Assembly: GCA_017694845.1 (NCBI GenBank)
Contig: JADIMI010000014.1
Coordinates: forward strand, 1 to 64,000
From: Candidatus Cryptobacteroides intestinavium
GTDB lineage: Bacteria > Bacteroidota > Bacteroidia > Bacteroidales > UBA932
Direction of reading: 5' to 3'
Length of the DNA: 64,000 nucleotides
Each line of letters begins with the position of its first letter. Position 1 is the stretch's first letter. Shown here piece by piece: positions 49,881-58,787 of this stretch. Below the pieces are notes generated by a model that worked only from the letters and a program-made list of their open reading frames with translations, did not search any database and had not been told where the DNA came from. The translations under genes and the position numbers were made by a program.

Positions 49881-50873
49881 ATGATGATTAAAAGACTATT
49901 TCTGTATATAGCTCTGGCTGTCCTTCTGCCCGTGACCGGATGCGAGCAGAAGGGGATGTATTCCGATGTGGATTTCAATGTGACGCTGGATGCTTCCAAT
50001 ACCTATTATGCAGGAGATCCCGTAGTGTTCAACTTCTCCGGCAATCCGGACAACCTCGTGTTCTACAGCGGAGAGATGGGGGCTGACTATCAGTATCACG
50101 ACAGATATCAGGTGGCGGAGGAAGATGTGGAATCCATTGCCCTCGATCTTTCGGTGCAGCACAGGTTCGGGAATCCGGATCCGGCGCTGGATATCTATTA
50201 TACCAATGATTTTGCAGGGCTTGCGGGGAATGATGCCCAGGCTGACAAGGCTCTTCTTCAGGAAATGTTCGATGGGGGAATGCAGGGCTGGACCAAGGTG
50301 ACCTACAACGATGCGGGGGCGAAACAGGATTTCTGGGAGCCTGTCACGGCGGATCTTACGGACTGCATTTCCAATCTCTGTATCGCTTTCCACTGGCATC
50401 CGGATGCCGATGAGGACGGGGAAAAGGTAGATACATATTTTGTCAACGGAGAGCTTACGGTGAATGTAAAGGGGATGGAGCCTGCAAGATATGATTTAGA
50501 GACTCTTATGGGGACTACGACTGTGATGATGTCGGACCAGATCGAGGATCCGTACCACAGGGAGAACAAAAACGGGTGGATAAGGTTCGGCCTTTCCAAT
50601 GCGGCGATCAGTTTCGCCGGAGGGAATTATAAGGAGATAGGGCATTCCTGTGAAGCATGGCTCGTCTCTGCACCGCGTGCATTCAATTCTGCCGAGCCGG
50701 ATACAGGTGTGGCGATAAAGAATGTGCAGAACTATCTTCCGAACTATTCTTACGTATATGAGGAGCCCGGTACGTATATCGCTACTTTCGTCGGGACCAA
50801 CTCCAATTATATGGGGTCTTCAGAAGAGGTCAGGCAGATACAGGTCACGATACTGGACAGGATTGCTGAATAG
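49881..50873 (+). CDS. DUF5017-like surface lipoprotein (candidate surface glycan-binding protein)
   Basis: VTGCEQKGMYSDVDFNVTLDASNTYYAGDPVVFNFSGNPDNLVFYSGEMG; immediately follows susD. Confidence 0.72.
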   Translation: MMIKRLFLYIALAVLLPVTGCEQKGMYSDVDFNVTLDASNTYYAGDPVVFNFSGNPDNLVFYSGEMGADYQYHDRYQVAEEDVESIALDLSVQHRFGNPDPALDIYYTNDFAGLAGNDAQADKALLQEMFDGGMQGWTKVTYNDAGAKQDFWEPVTADLTDCISNLCIAFHWHPDADEDGEKVDTYFVNGELTVNVKGMEPARYDLETLMGTTTVMMSDQIEDPYHRENKNGWIRFGLSNAAISFAGGNYKEIGHSCEAWLVSAPRAFNSAEPDTGVAIKNVQNYLPNYSYVYEEPGTYIATFVGTNSNYMGSSEEVRQIQVTILDRIAE

Positions 50874-50903
50874 GGCCCCGGATGCAGCCGCTTTACGGGA
50901 ATG

Positions 50904-52937
50904 TCATTTGATGACCATTTCGCAGGAACGGCAGTCGAAAATGACAGTGAATCTCTGTCCGTTGTTGAGAAGATACAGGGGGGCGGCATCCGTGCCGCTC
51001 CTCTTTTCTGTACCCGCCGCGGCTGTTTTGCCGCCTGCCGGGGCGGGGCTGTTCCGGAATTTCGGGCAGAGGCCGAGTTCGTAGCGGATGCAGTATCTGG
51101 TGCGCATCAGTTCGACTCCCGTCCTGTGTGTCAGTTCGTAGGCCGGTTCGGTCACTTTGCAGCCGGCTTCCGTATACAGTTTTTCGGCAAGATGGTTTGA
51201 TATGTTTGCCTTGTAGTCTGTCGACAGATTCTTCGCTTCGCTCAGAATGACAGTCTTTGATGTTTCTTGGGCTTCGCTCAGAATGACAGTCTTTGATGTT
51301 TCTTGGGCTGCGCTCAGAATGGCGGATCTGTCATATTGAACGGAGCCGTCAGGCGGAGTGAAATATCTGCCGCCCCGCTCTGCGCTGCAGCCGGGAGCCA
51401 GACTGTCAAGCAGGTCTGCAAGGTCGTTGCGGATGGAGTTCAGGGCCGATGATGAAAGCAGAGGCAGAGATCCGCCATAGACAATATCCTTGACAGTGAA
51501 AGAGTAGATTCCGGAGGATTTTGAAAGCTGGGTCCGGATCATTGACTCCATTCTTCCGATGTTGGCTGCCATATCGTTCCATATTCCGGTATATGTCCTC
51601 CGTGCCTCTCTTCCGTCTTCGATCGCTGCCGTTACAGTCAGTGTGCCGGTCCCGGATGCCTTACCGAATGAGACTGTTATTTCCGCAGCCAGTCTTCTTA
51701 TACAGGTCTTTGATTCGAGTTCCCTTTCAAAGGCTATGTCATAGTTCCTGAATATCCTCGCCCCTTCAAACAGGGCCGGTGTGCTTTTGCAGTGGACCGA
51801 GGCACCTTCCCCGATATCTGCCCTCACTCCTTCGATGGAGCCATCCTTTCCTATGAATGAAAGTCCGTCTCCGTTGTGCACAGTGACCTTTCTGTCTCCG
51901 TATGGCCTGATGGTGAACGATGTCCTCTCCCTGTTGAGCCTGGTGACAGTCCCAAGTTCCTCTCCCATCGACTTGGCGGTGTCCATTGAGGCCCATTTAC
52001 CTCTTCTCCCGTCTATGTACAGTTCTGTGTAGCCTCTGTTGAATGTCTTGTCCAGATCCGGGGTGAATCCGCCGCTGACCTTGCCGAAAGATGCCCTGCA
52101 GTATTTCCCTCCTGACTTCTCGACAATCCTGTCCAGGGCGATTGAGTAGGCCCTGACCGTATTCCTTACGTATGAGATATTCTTCAGCCGTCCCTCTATC
52201 TTGAAAGACATTACACCTGCATCTGCAAGTTCTTCCAGCCGGGAGATGAGATTGTAGTCCTTCAGCGACAGCAGAGCCTTGTCCCGTACCAGAACTCTCC
52301 CGTCACTGTCGACAAGGTCATATCTTGAACGGCAGGCCTGGATACAGGCCCCTCTGTTGGCACTCCGTCCGGCTATCTTTTCCGAAAGGTAGCACTGTCC
52401 GCTGTAGCAGACGCACAGGGCACCGTGGACGAAGAACTCGATCTCGCAGCCGACAGATGAAGCTATCTCCTTTATCTGCCGGAGCGACATTTCCCGTTCA
52501 AGCACTATTCTGCTGAACCCGGACGCCTCCAGCTCTTTCGCTCTGTCCACTGTCCTTATGGAGCACTGTGTCGATGCGTGAAGAGCCATTCTGGCCGGAT
52601 CTATCCCACCATATCTCATTATGCTTCCAGCAAGCTCCACGACTGCCATATCCTGTACGATGACAGCATCGGCCCCGGCTTCATACAGTTCTTCCAGCAT
52701 CTTCCGTGCATCTTCCAGTTCGCTGTCGTAGATGATCGTGTTGAAGGTTATGAAGACCTTCGCTCCGAATCTGTGCGCATATCCGCACAGTCTGGCTATG
52801 TCATTGATGTCATTTCCCGCGGCCTGTCTTGCCCCGAACCTAGGCCCTGCGATATATACGGCATCGGCACCGCAGTCGATTGCCGCGATGCCGATGTCAG
52901 CGTTCCTTGCGGGAGCAAGAAGTTCCAGCTTCCTCAT
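50904..52937 (-). CDS. U32-family peptidase (collagenase-like/RlhA-type) with in-frame repeat insertion
   Basis: MRKLELLAPARNADIGIAAIDCGADAVYIAGPRFGARQAAGN; EFFVHGALCVCYSGQCYLSEKIAGRSANRGACIQACR. Confidence 0.93.
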   Translation of the reverse strand: MRKLELLAPARNADIGIAAIDCGADAVYIAGPRFGARQAAGNDINDIARLCGYAHRFGAKVFITFNTIIYDSELEDARKMLEELYEAGADAVIVQDMAVVELAGSIMRYGGIDPARMALHASTQCSIRTVDRAKELEASGFSRIVLEREMSLRQIKEIASSVGCEIEFFVHGALCVCYSGQCYLSEKIAGRSANRGACIQACRSRYDLVDSDGRVLVRDKALLSLKDYNLISRLEELADAGVMSFKIEGRLKNISYVRNTVRAYSIALDRIVEKSGGKYCRASFGKVSGGFTPDLDKTFNRGYTELYIDGRRGKWASMDTAKSMGEELGTVTRLNRERTSFTIRPYGDRKVTVHNGDGLSFIGKDGSIEGVRADIGEGASVHCKSTPALFEGARIFRNYDIAFERELESKTCIRRLAAEITVSFGKASGTGTLTVTAAIEDGREARRTYTGIWNDMAANIGRMESMIRTQLSKSSGIYSFTVKDIVYGGSLPLLSSSALNSIRNDLADLLDSLAPGCSAERGGRYFTPPDGSVQYDRSAILSAAQETSKTVILSEAQETSKTVILSEAKNLSTDYKANISNHLAEKLYTEAGCKVTEPAYELTHRTGVELMRTRYCIRYELGLCPKFRNSPAPAGGKTAAAGTEKRSGTDAAPLYLLNNGQRFTVIFDCRSCEMVIK
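51226..51368. repeat. Interspersed-module cluster inside U32 CDS: two 36-bp tandem units plus partial and ACGGAGCCGTCAGGCGGAGTGAA variant
   Basis: GCTTCGCTCAGAATGACAGTCTTTGATGTTTCTTGG at 51235..51270 and 51271..51306, partial from 51307. Confidence 0.92.
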
Positions 52938-52958
52938 GGATTTCCCCTTTCCGGCGGA

Positions 52959-53894
52959 TTACTGCTGGAGTGCCTTGAGCTGCTCCTGCGCCTGGGTGCC
53001 GTACTGCTGGTCGGAAGCTACTTTCTGATAGTATTCGATAGCCTTCTCCTTGTTGCCTGCCTGCTGGTAGAGGACAGCGATGGTGAAGGTATAGGCGTTT
53101 ACGTTCCTTGCCTTAGGCATTGATATGTATTTCTCGAAATAGGAGATGGCGGCGGCGTTGTCGTTGAGCTTCTGTGCAGAATTGGCAGCGATCAGATAAG
53201 TGTTTGCATTGCTGTCGACATATGATATTGACTTTTCTGCAGCCTCTATCGCCTCGGTGTATTTCTTTGCCTTGTAGTAGGAGTTAGCAACCCTGAGGTA
53301 GAGGTTTGCAAGCTGCTTTGTAGCGTCTGAGCTTTCCCCGAGTTCTCCGGCCTTGGTGTAGGCTGCTTCAGCCTCGGCGATCTTGCCTGATGATGCAAGT
53401 GCGCTTCCCAGAAGAAGGTATGCCCTTCCGTTGTCAGGGTCGGCTGCGATAGCTTCGTTATAGGCGTTGACAGCATTGGCAAAATCCTTCTCCTTCAGGA
53501 GGTCGTTGGCTTTCTGAAGAAGCACCTGAGGCACGAGTTCGATCGCCTCTGTCTCTGTATCTGCATTTCCGTATTCCTTTGCCACTGTCGCAGCTTCCTT
53601 GAGGCTTGTCACCGCTTTGTCATATTCCTTGTTCTGTATGAAGTCCTTGGCTATGGACAGCATCACGCCAGGGATGACGTTCTTGCAGTTTGCGGCGACA
53701 TCGTTGCCGGATTCTCCGCAGGCCTCTGCCATCGTCAATGCTTGCTTGAACGAGTCGAGTGCAGTCGTGTTGTCTCCCATCTGGAGCGCCATTACTCCGT
53801 TGTTGTAAGTGTTTGTCGCCTGTTCCAGATCCTGCGCTGAAACCGTCGCTGCAGCGAGGATTGCCGCAGCTGCCATAAGAATGATCCTTTTCAT
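52959..53894 (-). CDS. TPR-repeat secreted protein
   Basis: Signal peptide plus repeats (NAYNEAIAADPDNGRAYLLLGSALASSGKIAEAEAAYTKAGEL). Confidence 0.9.
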   Translation of the reverse strand: MKRIILMAAAAILAAATVSAQDLEQATNTYNNGVMALQMGDNTTALDSFKQALTMAEACGESGNDVAANCKNVIPGVMLSIAKDFIQNKEYDKAVTSLKEAATVAKEYGNADTETEAIELVPQVLLQKANDLLKEKDFANAVNAYNEAIAADPDNGRAYLLLGSALASSGKIAEAEAAYTKAGELGESSDATKQLANLYLRVANSYYKAKKYTEAIEAAEKSISYVDSNANTYLIAANSAQKLNDNAAAISYFEKYISMPKARNVNAYTFTIAVLYQQAGNKEKAIEYYQKVASDQQYGTQAQEQLKALQQ

Positions 53895-53991
53895 AATTTA
53901 TAGAGTTTATTCATTTGATATCCAAATATCATTTGCCAACTCACAAAGTTAGCAAAATTTGTTTTAATTTTGCAATCAAGGTAATATAAAA

Positions 53992-56622
53992 ATGGACAGG
54001 ATGCGTTATATATATTCAGTCGCCGTGTTCCTGCTGGCAGTTACGGCGGCTGCTTTCCCGGCTCCTCCGCAGCTGCCTTCCGACCCTGCGGTGACGTACG
54101 GGACATTGCCTAACGGTCTGACATATTACATTGTGACTAACCCATCCGAGAAAGGAATGGCGGAATTCGCCCTTGTCCGGAGGAGGGGAGCGGATGCTGG
54201 AAGTCATCAGGAGCATTCGGATGCGGTGCTCCGGGCAAGGGCGTCTGTCACTGTGATCCCGAGGGTGTCGGGATCTTCCGTAAGAGACTATGCTTCCAGG
54301 AACGGGGCGGCATCGCAGCTGTGCAGGAAGGATGCTCCTGTCGGTGTAAGGGTAACGCCTGATGCTGTGGTATACCGTTTCGGGTCCTATCCTGTATCCG
54401 GCAGGGATGTGCTCATCGATTCCACTCTCCTTATGATATTCAGCATTGTTGAAAACGCCGTCGATGGCGAGATGGAGTCCGATGCCATCATAGTCTCCGG
54501 TGATGTCAGCAAGGATGCTGTGCTTTCCAAGATGAAGCTGCTGTCACTGATGGTGCCACCGGTCCGGCAGATGCCTGTCGATACATCATATGCGTGGAAG
54601 GAGAGGACGGTTCCGGAATGCACCGTGAAGGTGGACTCATCTGCTGCAGCGGCAAGGATTTCCATCACATATTCCAGCCCGAGGACTCCCCGTGAATATA
54701 TGTCTTCTGTCGTCCCGACAATGACAGAATATCTGGTAGGGGTGCTGGACAGGGTGCTCGGCAGAAGGATATCGGTAGAGATGGGCCGTCGGGACATTCC
54801 TGTATCCGGCATCCGTTTCAGATATGCCGGAAGCCGGGACTTGGGCGGGGATGAGACATACACTGTCTCCGTGACGGTCGACAACGGAAAGGTGAAGGAG
54901 GCGGTCTCCGTATTGACGGGAATTGTCGCGGATCTGGATGTGAACGGTGCCAGGGAGAAGGAATATTCGGGAGCGAGGAACGAATATCTTGTGCAGCAGT
55001 ACCGGCGGTCGCTGGATCCCGTCGTGTGCAACAGCGCTTATGTGGATGAGTGCATTTCCTCCTTCCTCTACGGATCTGTCCCGGTGTCTGTGAGCGACAG
55101 GTTCGGCTTCCTTGTGAGGGGGGATCTGCCGGATTCCACATTGACGAGGCTTTTCAACAGGTATGTCTCCGAACTGTTCGATGACAATGACAATCTCCGC
55201 GTGTCTGTAGTGGCGGATTCTCTGTATCTTGAGGATGATGCAGTTCTTTCATCGTTTATGGACGCCTGGAAGAAGGCTGCCTTGGCCGATACGCTGACGG
55301 CGTATGCATCCAGCAGGTGCGACTCTCTCGTGCTGCCGGATGTCCCGACGGAGAAACTCAAGGTCGAAAAGACTTTGAAGGAATCAGTCTCGGGAGGGAC
55401 GATGTGGACGTTTTCCAACGGGATGAAAGTGGTATACAAGAGGATGTCTACCGGAGGCCTTTTCTATTATGACCTGATGCTGAGAGGGGGATATTCTGTG
55501 GTGAAGGATCTCAGGAGGGGGGAAGGCGCATTCTATTCGGATATACTTGAGACGTTCGACATTTCCGGCCTCAGGAGCGAAGATTTCAACGATATGATGC
55601 TTTCTGAAGGGATAACGATGTCCAGCAGGGTGACGGCATCGGATATGGATATCTACGGGCTGGCGCCGAGGCCCTCTCTGACCCTCCTTTTCAAGTGTCT
55701 GAAGGCGGTCGCGAATGACCGTAGGGTCAACAGCAGGGCGTTTGACTATTATGCAAAGTGCGAGAAACTACGACTTGCGGCCCGGGCTGGGTCACTGTCA
55801 GGCAGGAAGGCTGCAATCGACAGCCTTATGTGCCCGTCATATCACTATTCTTCTGAAAAATCCCCTGAAAACCTGTTCCCTGATGCCTGTGCCAGGGCGG
55901 AGTCTTTCTTCAATTCCAGTTTCTCCAGAGTGAACGATGGTGTGCTGGTCATTGTCGGGGATATGGAAGAGACGGCGATGAAGCGGTTCCTGCAGAGGAA
56001 CCTGCAGGGGTTCAAGACAGAGCCTATGTCATCTGCGCGTATCAGGCTTCCGTACCAGCCTATATCCGGCTGGACGACGCATATAGTGGATGGCAGGAGG
56101 CAGAGCCTTGATGTGGCGATGTCGGTCCCTGTGGCCTTCACCGCAGGGAACTATATGGCAATGAAAGTGGCTGCATCGGCGCTGGAGAATGAACTTGCCA
56201 GAAGGTTTGTGGGGACAGGTGCATCGGTAAGGGTGTTCAGTGAATTTTCCGGCTATCCGCAGGAGAGGGTGAATTTCCTTGTGTCCGTCACAGACCTTGA
56301 CATAGACTCTCTCCCGCTGGATGAAACGGGCAGGGATCCACTCGTGCTCCTTTATGATGTCAGGGCGGTGCTGTCGGATATGTCTGCGGCTCCGCTTCCG
56401 GATGACAGGATAGCGGTATGCAGGGATATGGTGAAGAACATGATACTTTCATTGCAGAATGACCCTGAATACTGGACGGATATGGTCAGGGCCAGGTTTG
56501 CGTATGGAAAGGACCTCAATACGGGTTATGCGGAAAAGGTGGATTCCGTCCAGGCGGAAAAGGTCAGGGAGATTATTTCAGGGCTTGCATCCGCAGGAAG
56601 GGTGGAGTATATTGTAAGATAG
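53992..56622 (+). CDS. M16 (insulinase/pitrilysin)-like protein, N-terminal HxxEH site apparently lost
   Basis: TYGTLPNGLTYYIVTNPSEKGMAEFALVRRRG...; second-half M16-like MWTFSNGMKVVYKRMSTGGLFYYDLMLRGGYS. Confidence 0.8.
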   Translation: MDRMRYIYSVAVFLLAVTAAAFPAPPQLPSDPAVTYGTLPNGLTYYIVTNPSEKGMAEFALVRRRGADAGSHQEHSDAVLRARASVTVIPRVSGSSVRDYASRNGAASQLCRKDAPVGVRVTPDAVVYRFGSYPVSGRDVLIDSTLLMIFSIVENAVDGEMESDAIIVSGDVSKDAVLSKMKLLSLMVPPVRQMPVDTSYAWKERTVPECTVKVDSSAAAARISITYSSPRTPREYMSSVVPTMTEYLVGVLDRVLGRRISVEMGRRDIPVSGIRFRYAGSRDLGGDETYTVSVTVDNGKVKEAVSVLTGIVADLDVNGAREKEYSGARNEYLVQQYRRSLDPVVCNSAYVDECISSFLYGSVPVSVSDRFGFLVRGDLPDSTLTRLFNRYVSELFDDNDNLRVSVVADSLYLEDDAVLSSFMDAWKKAALADTLTAYASSRCDSLVLPDVPTEKLKVEKTLKESVSGGTMWTFSNGMKVVYKRMSTGGLFYYDLMLRGGYSVVKDLRRGEGAFYSDILETFDISGLRSEDFNDMMLSEGITMSSRVTASDMDIYGLAPRPSLTLLFKCLKAVANDRRVNSRAFDYYAKCEKLRLAARAGSLSGRKAAIDSLMCPSYHYSSEKSPENLFPDACARAESFFNSSFSRVNDGVLVIVGDMEETAMKRFLQRNLQGFKTEPMSSARIRLPYQPISGWTTHIVDGRRQSLDVAMSVPVAFTAGNYMAMKVAASALENELARRFVGTGASVRVFSEFSGYPQERVNFLVSVTDLDIDSLPLDETGRDPLVLLYDVRAVLSDMSAAPLPDDRIAVCRDMVKNMILSLQNDPEYWTDMVRARFAYGKDLNTGYAEKVDSVQAEKVREIISGLASAGRVEYIVR

Positions 56623-57228
56623 ATGATGCTTATGGACAGAAGGACAATGCCTTCGATAATACAGATCGGCGACTGTCTTGTCTCTTCGGAGATCCTGACG
56701 GAATATTTCGCCTGTGACTATGCCAGATGCAAGGGATGCTGCTGTATCATCGGAGACAGCGGGGCTCCTCTGGAGGATGGGGAGCAGGAAAAGATAGAGA
56801 GGAACTACCATATATTCTCCCCTCTGATGCGTGAACAGGGAAGGTGTGCGGTAGGAGAGAAAGGTTTCTTCGAAATAGATGCCGACGGGGATATGGTCAC
56901 ACCTCTTGTGCCCGGCGGCGAGGAATGCGCATATACGTGTTTCGGGGAGGACGGCAGCTGCTTCTGTGCAATGGAGCGTATGTGGTTCGATGGGAAAGGG
57001 GACTTCCGCAAGCCGGCATCGTGCTGGCTTTATCCGATAAGGGTGTCGGTCCTGGGCAACGGCCTACGTGCTCTCAACCTTCACAGGTGGGAGATATGCA
57101 GGGATGCCTTTGCGAAAGGACGCAGGGAAGGGATACGGGTGTTCGAGTTTCTTGAAGAGCCTATTGTCCACTGTTTCGGCCGGGAATTCTTTCAAGCCCT
57201 GAAACAATGCGCAGAACATCCTTTCTGA
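56623..57228 (+). CDS. DUF3109-family protein (Cys-rich)
   Basis: GDCLVSSEILTEYFACDYARCKGCCCIIGDSGAPLEDGE; ...CAYTCFGEDGSCFCAMER. Confidence 0.88.
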   Translation: MMLMDRRTMPSIIQIGDCLVSSEILTEYFACDYARCKGCCCIIGDSGAPLEDGEQEKIERNYHIFSPLMREQGRCAVGEKGFFEIDADGDMVTPLVPGGEECAYTCFGEDGSCFCAMERMWFDGKGDFRKPASCWLYPIRVSVLGNGLRALNLHRWEICRDAFAKGRREGIRVFEFLEEPIVHCFGREFFQALKQCAEHPF

Positions 57229-57649
57229 GCCCTTCCACCATGACTCCTCCTTCGGCGGAGGTGATGGTGATCCTGTCTTCGTACATTCTCGACAGCCTGC
57301 TGACAGAGCCGTTGTGCCTGAATGTCATAAGGCCGGGCTTCGCTTTCTCCAGGCTGTAGTAGTGGTTCTCCATAAACTTCTTGATCTCTCCTCTGGTCTC
57401 ATCCCAGCTGCCTGACATTGCGGCATCTCTGGTGACGTACCCGATCCGCGGATAGATCGCGGAGACTGCAGCGAACAGGATCGCGATCTGCCACAGGGCA
57501 TCGTATCCGTTGCGGAACATCGAGCCGATGTCAGGCTCCACCACCTTGATCAGCACGAGGAGCGCCATTATTATTACAATCAGAACGGAGAGATAGATGA
57601 AGTATTTGACGGCCCTGAGAAAATATTTCATAACAGTCTTCATTTGCAT
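57161..57649 (-). CDS. Hypothetical membrane protein
   Basis: MQMKTVMKYFLRAVKYFIYLSVLIVIIMALLVLIKVV two-TM protein; upstream part of ORF 57161..57859 is unlikely coding. Confidence 0.65.
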   Translation of the reverse strand: MQMKTVMKYFLRAVKYFIYLSVLIVIIMALLVLIKVVEPDIGSMFRNGYDALWQIAILFAAVSAIYPRIGYVTRDAAMSGSWDETRGEIKKFMENHYYSLEKAKPGLMTFRHNGSVSRLSRMYEDRITITSAEGGVMVEGLRKDVLRIVSGLERIPGRNSGQ

Positions 57650-57744
57650 ATGCAAATATACGGACTTTTTCAAATTATTTGTATATTTGTACGATAGAGT
57701 TGCAAACCAGCCGGCATCCGTATGATGCCGTAAAAGAACCAGAT

Positions 57745-58653
57745 ATGGAAGAGAACAGAATGATTGAACCGGTACAGGATGGAAGGCCGGGTCAGGAAGC
57801 GGGTCTGAAGAAGACAATGTATGCTCTCGCCGCGGTGGCTGCCGTCCTGCTTGTGGCACTTGCTGCTGTATGGATCGAGAGATCCTCTCTCGTGAAGGAG
57901 CTTCAGATCGAGAAGGAGGACCTTACTGCGGAGATGATAGCTCTCCAGAATGACTATGCCAGCCTGTCCTCCGATTATGAATCTATCAATATGCAGCTGG
58001 ATTCTTCACGCGAGGAGGTCTCTCAGCTGATAGAAAGGATAAAGAAGACCGAGGCGACAAACAGAAGCAAGATCCGTCAGTATGAGAAAGAGCTGGGGAC
58101 GCTCAGGAGCATAATGAGAAACTATATCGTTCAGATAGACTCTCTGAACACCCTGAACCAGAAGCTCACTGCAGATGCCGCTGCGGCGCGCAGGGAGGCG
58201 GCTGAAAGCAGAAGGCAGAACGAGGAGCTGAACAGGACGGTGGAGACATTGTCAGACCAGGTGGCTGCAGGGTCGGTGATCAAGGGGCGCGGTATCAGGC
58301 TGGATGCCTACAACGCCTCCAACAGGATAACGGACAGGAGCAGCAGGGTCGTACGTCTTATGGCGACATTGAGTCTTGTCGAGAACGACCTTGCAGAGAA
58401 AGGGTCTGTACGGGTATATATACAGGTAAAGGATCCCGAGGGTGTACTGCTGACCAATTCCAGCAGCAGGGAGTTCATGCTGGATGGGCAGCCGGTGATG
58501 GCGTCTGCTTCACGCGCTGTAGACTATCAGGGATCAGAAGTCGAGCTCAGTATATATCTCAACGATATACCTGACTACGTCAAGGGAATATATACTGTCG
58601 AGGCATTCACGGAGAAAGGAAGTCTGGGTACCGCAGAGCTTATGTTGAGGTAG
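57745..58653 (+). CDS. Coiled-coil membrane-anchored hypothetical protein
   Basis: TM segment (TMYALAAVAAVLLVALAAVWI) then long heptad-rich region and C-terminal beta domain; ATG at 57745. Confidence 0.75.
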   Translation: MEENRMIEPVQDGRPGQEAGLKKTMYALAAVAAVLLVALAAVWIERSSLVKELQIEKEDLTAEMIALQNDYASLSSDYESINMQLDSSREEVSQLIERIKKTEATNRSKIRQYEKELGTLRSIMRNYIVQIDSLNTLNQKLTADAAAARREAAESRRQNEELNRTVETLSDQVAAGSVIKGRGIRLDAYNASNRITDRSSRVVRLMATLSLVENDLAEKGSVRVYIQVKDPEGVLLTNSSSREFMLDGQPVMASASRAVDYQGSEVELSIYLNDIPDYVKGIYTVEAFTEKGSLGTAELMLR

Positions 58654-58738
58654 TGTTCCCGTCATTGGAATACGGCGGTGTGTCATAATTGCAGACTGCT
58701 CTCAATGCCTTGCATTTTATTAATTCTAATACACTTAA

Positions 58739-58779
58739 GGGGCTGCGCCAAAATTTATCATTTTGACATGGCCCCTTTT
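58739..58779 (+). terminator. Rho-independent-like hairpin after coiled-coil gene
   Basis: GGGGC...CAAAAT-TTATC-ATTTTG...GCCCC-TTTT. Confidence 0.55.
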
Positions 58780-58787
58780 GATATAGT

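Noticed and set aside
51235-51325. 36-bp repeats as a CRISPR array
   Set aside because: Unit length resembles CRISPR repeats but copies are directly tandem with no spacers and encode in-frame peptide within U32.
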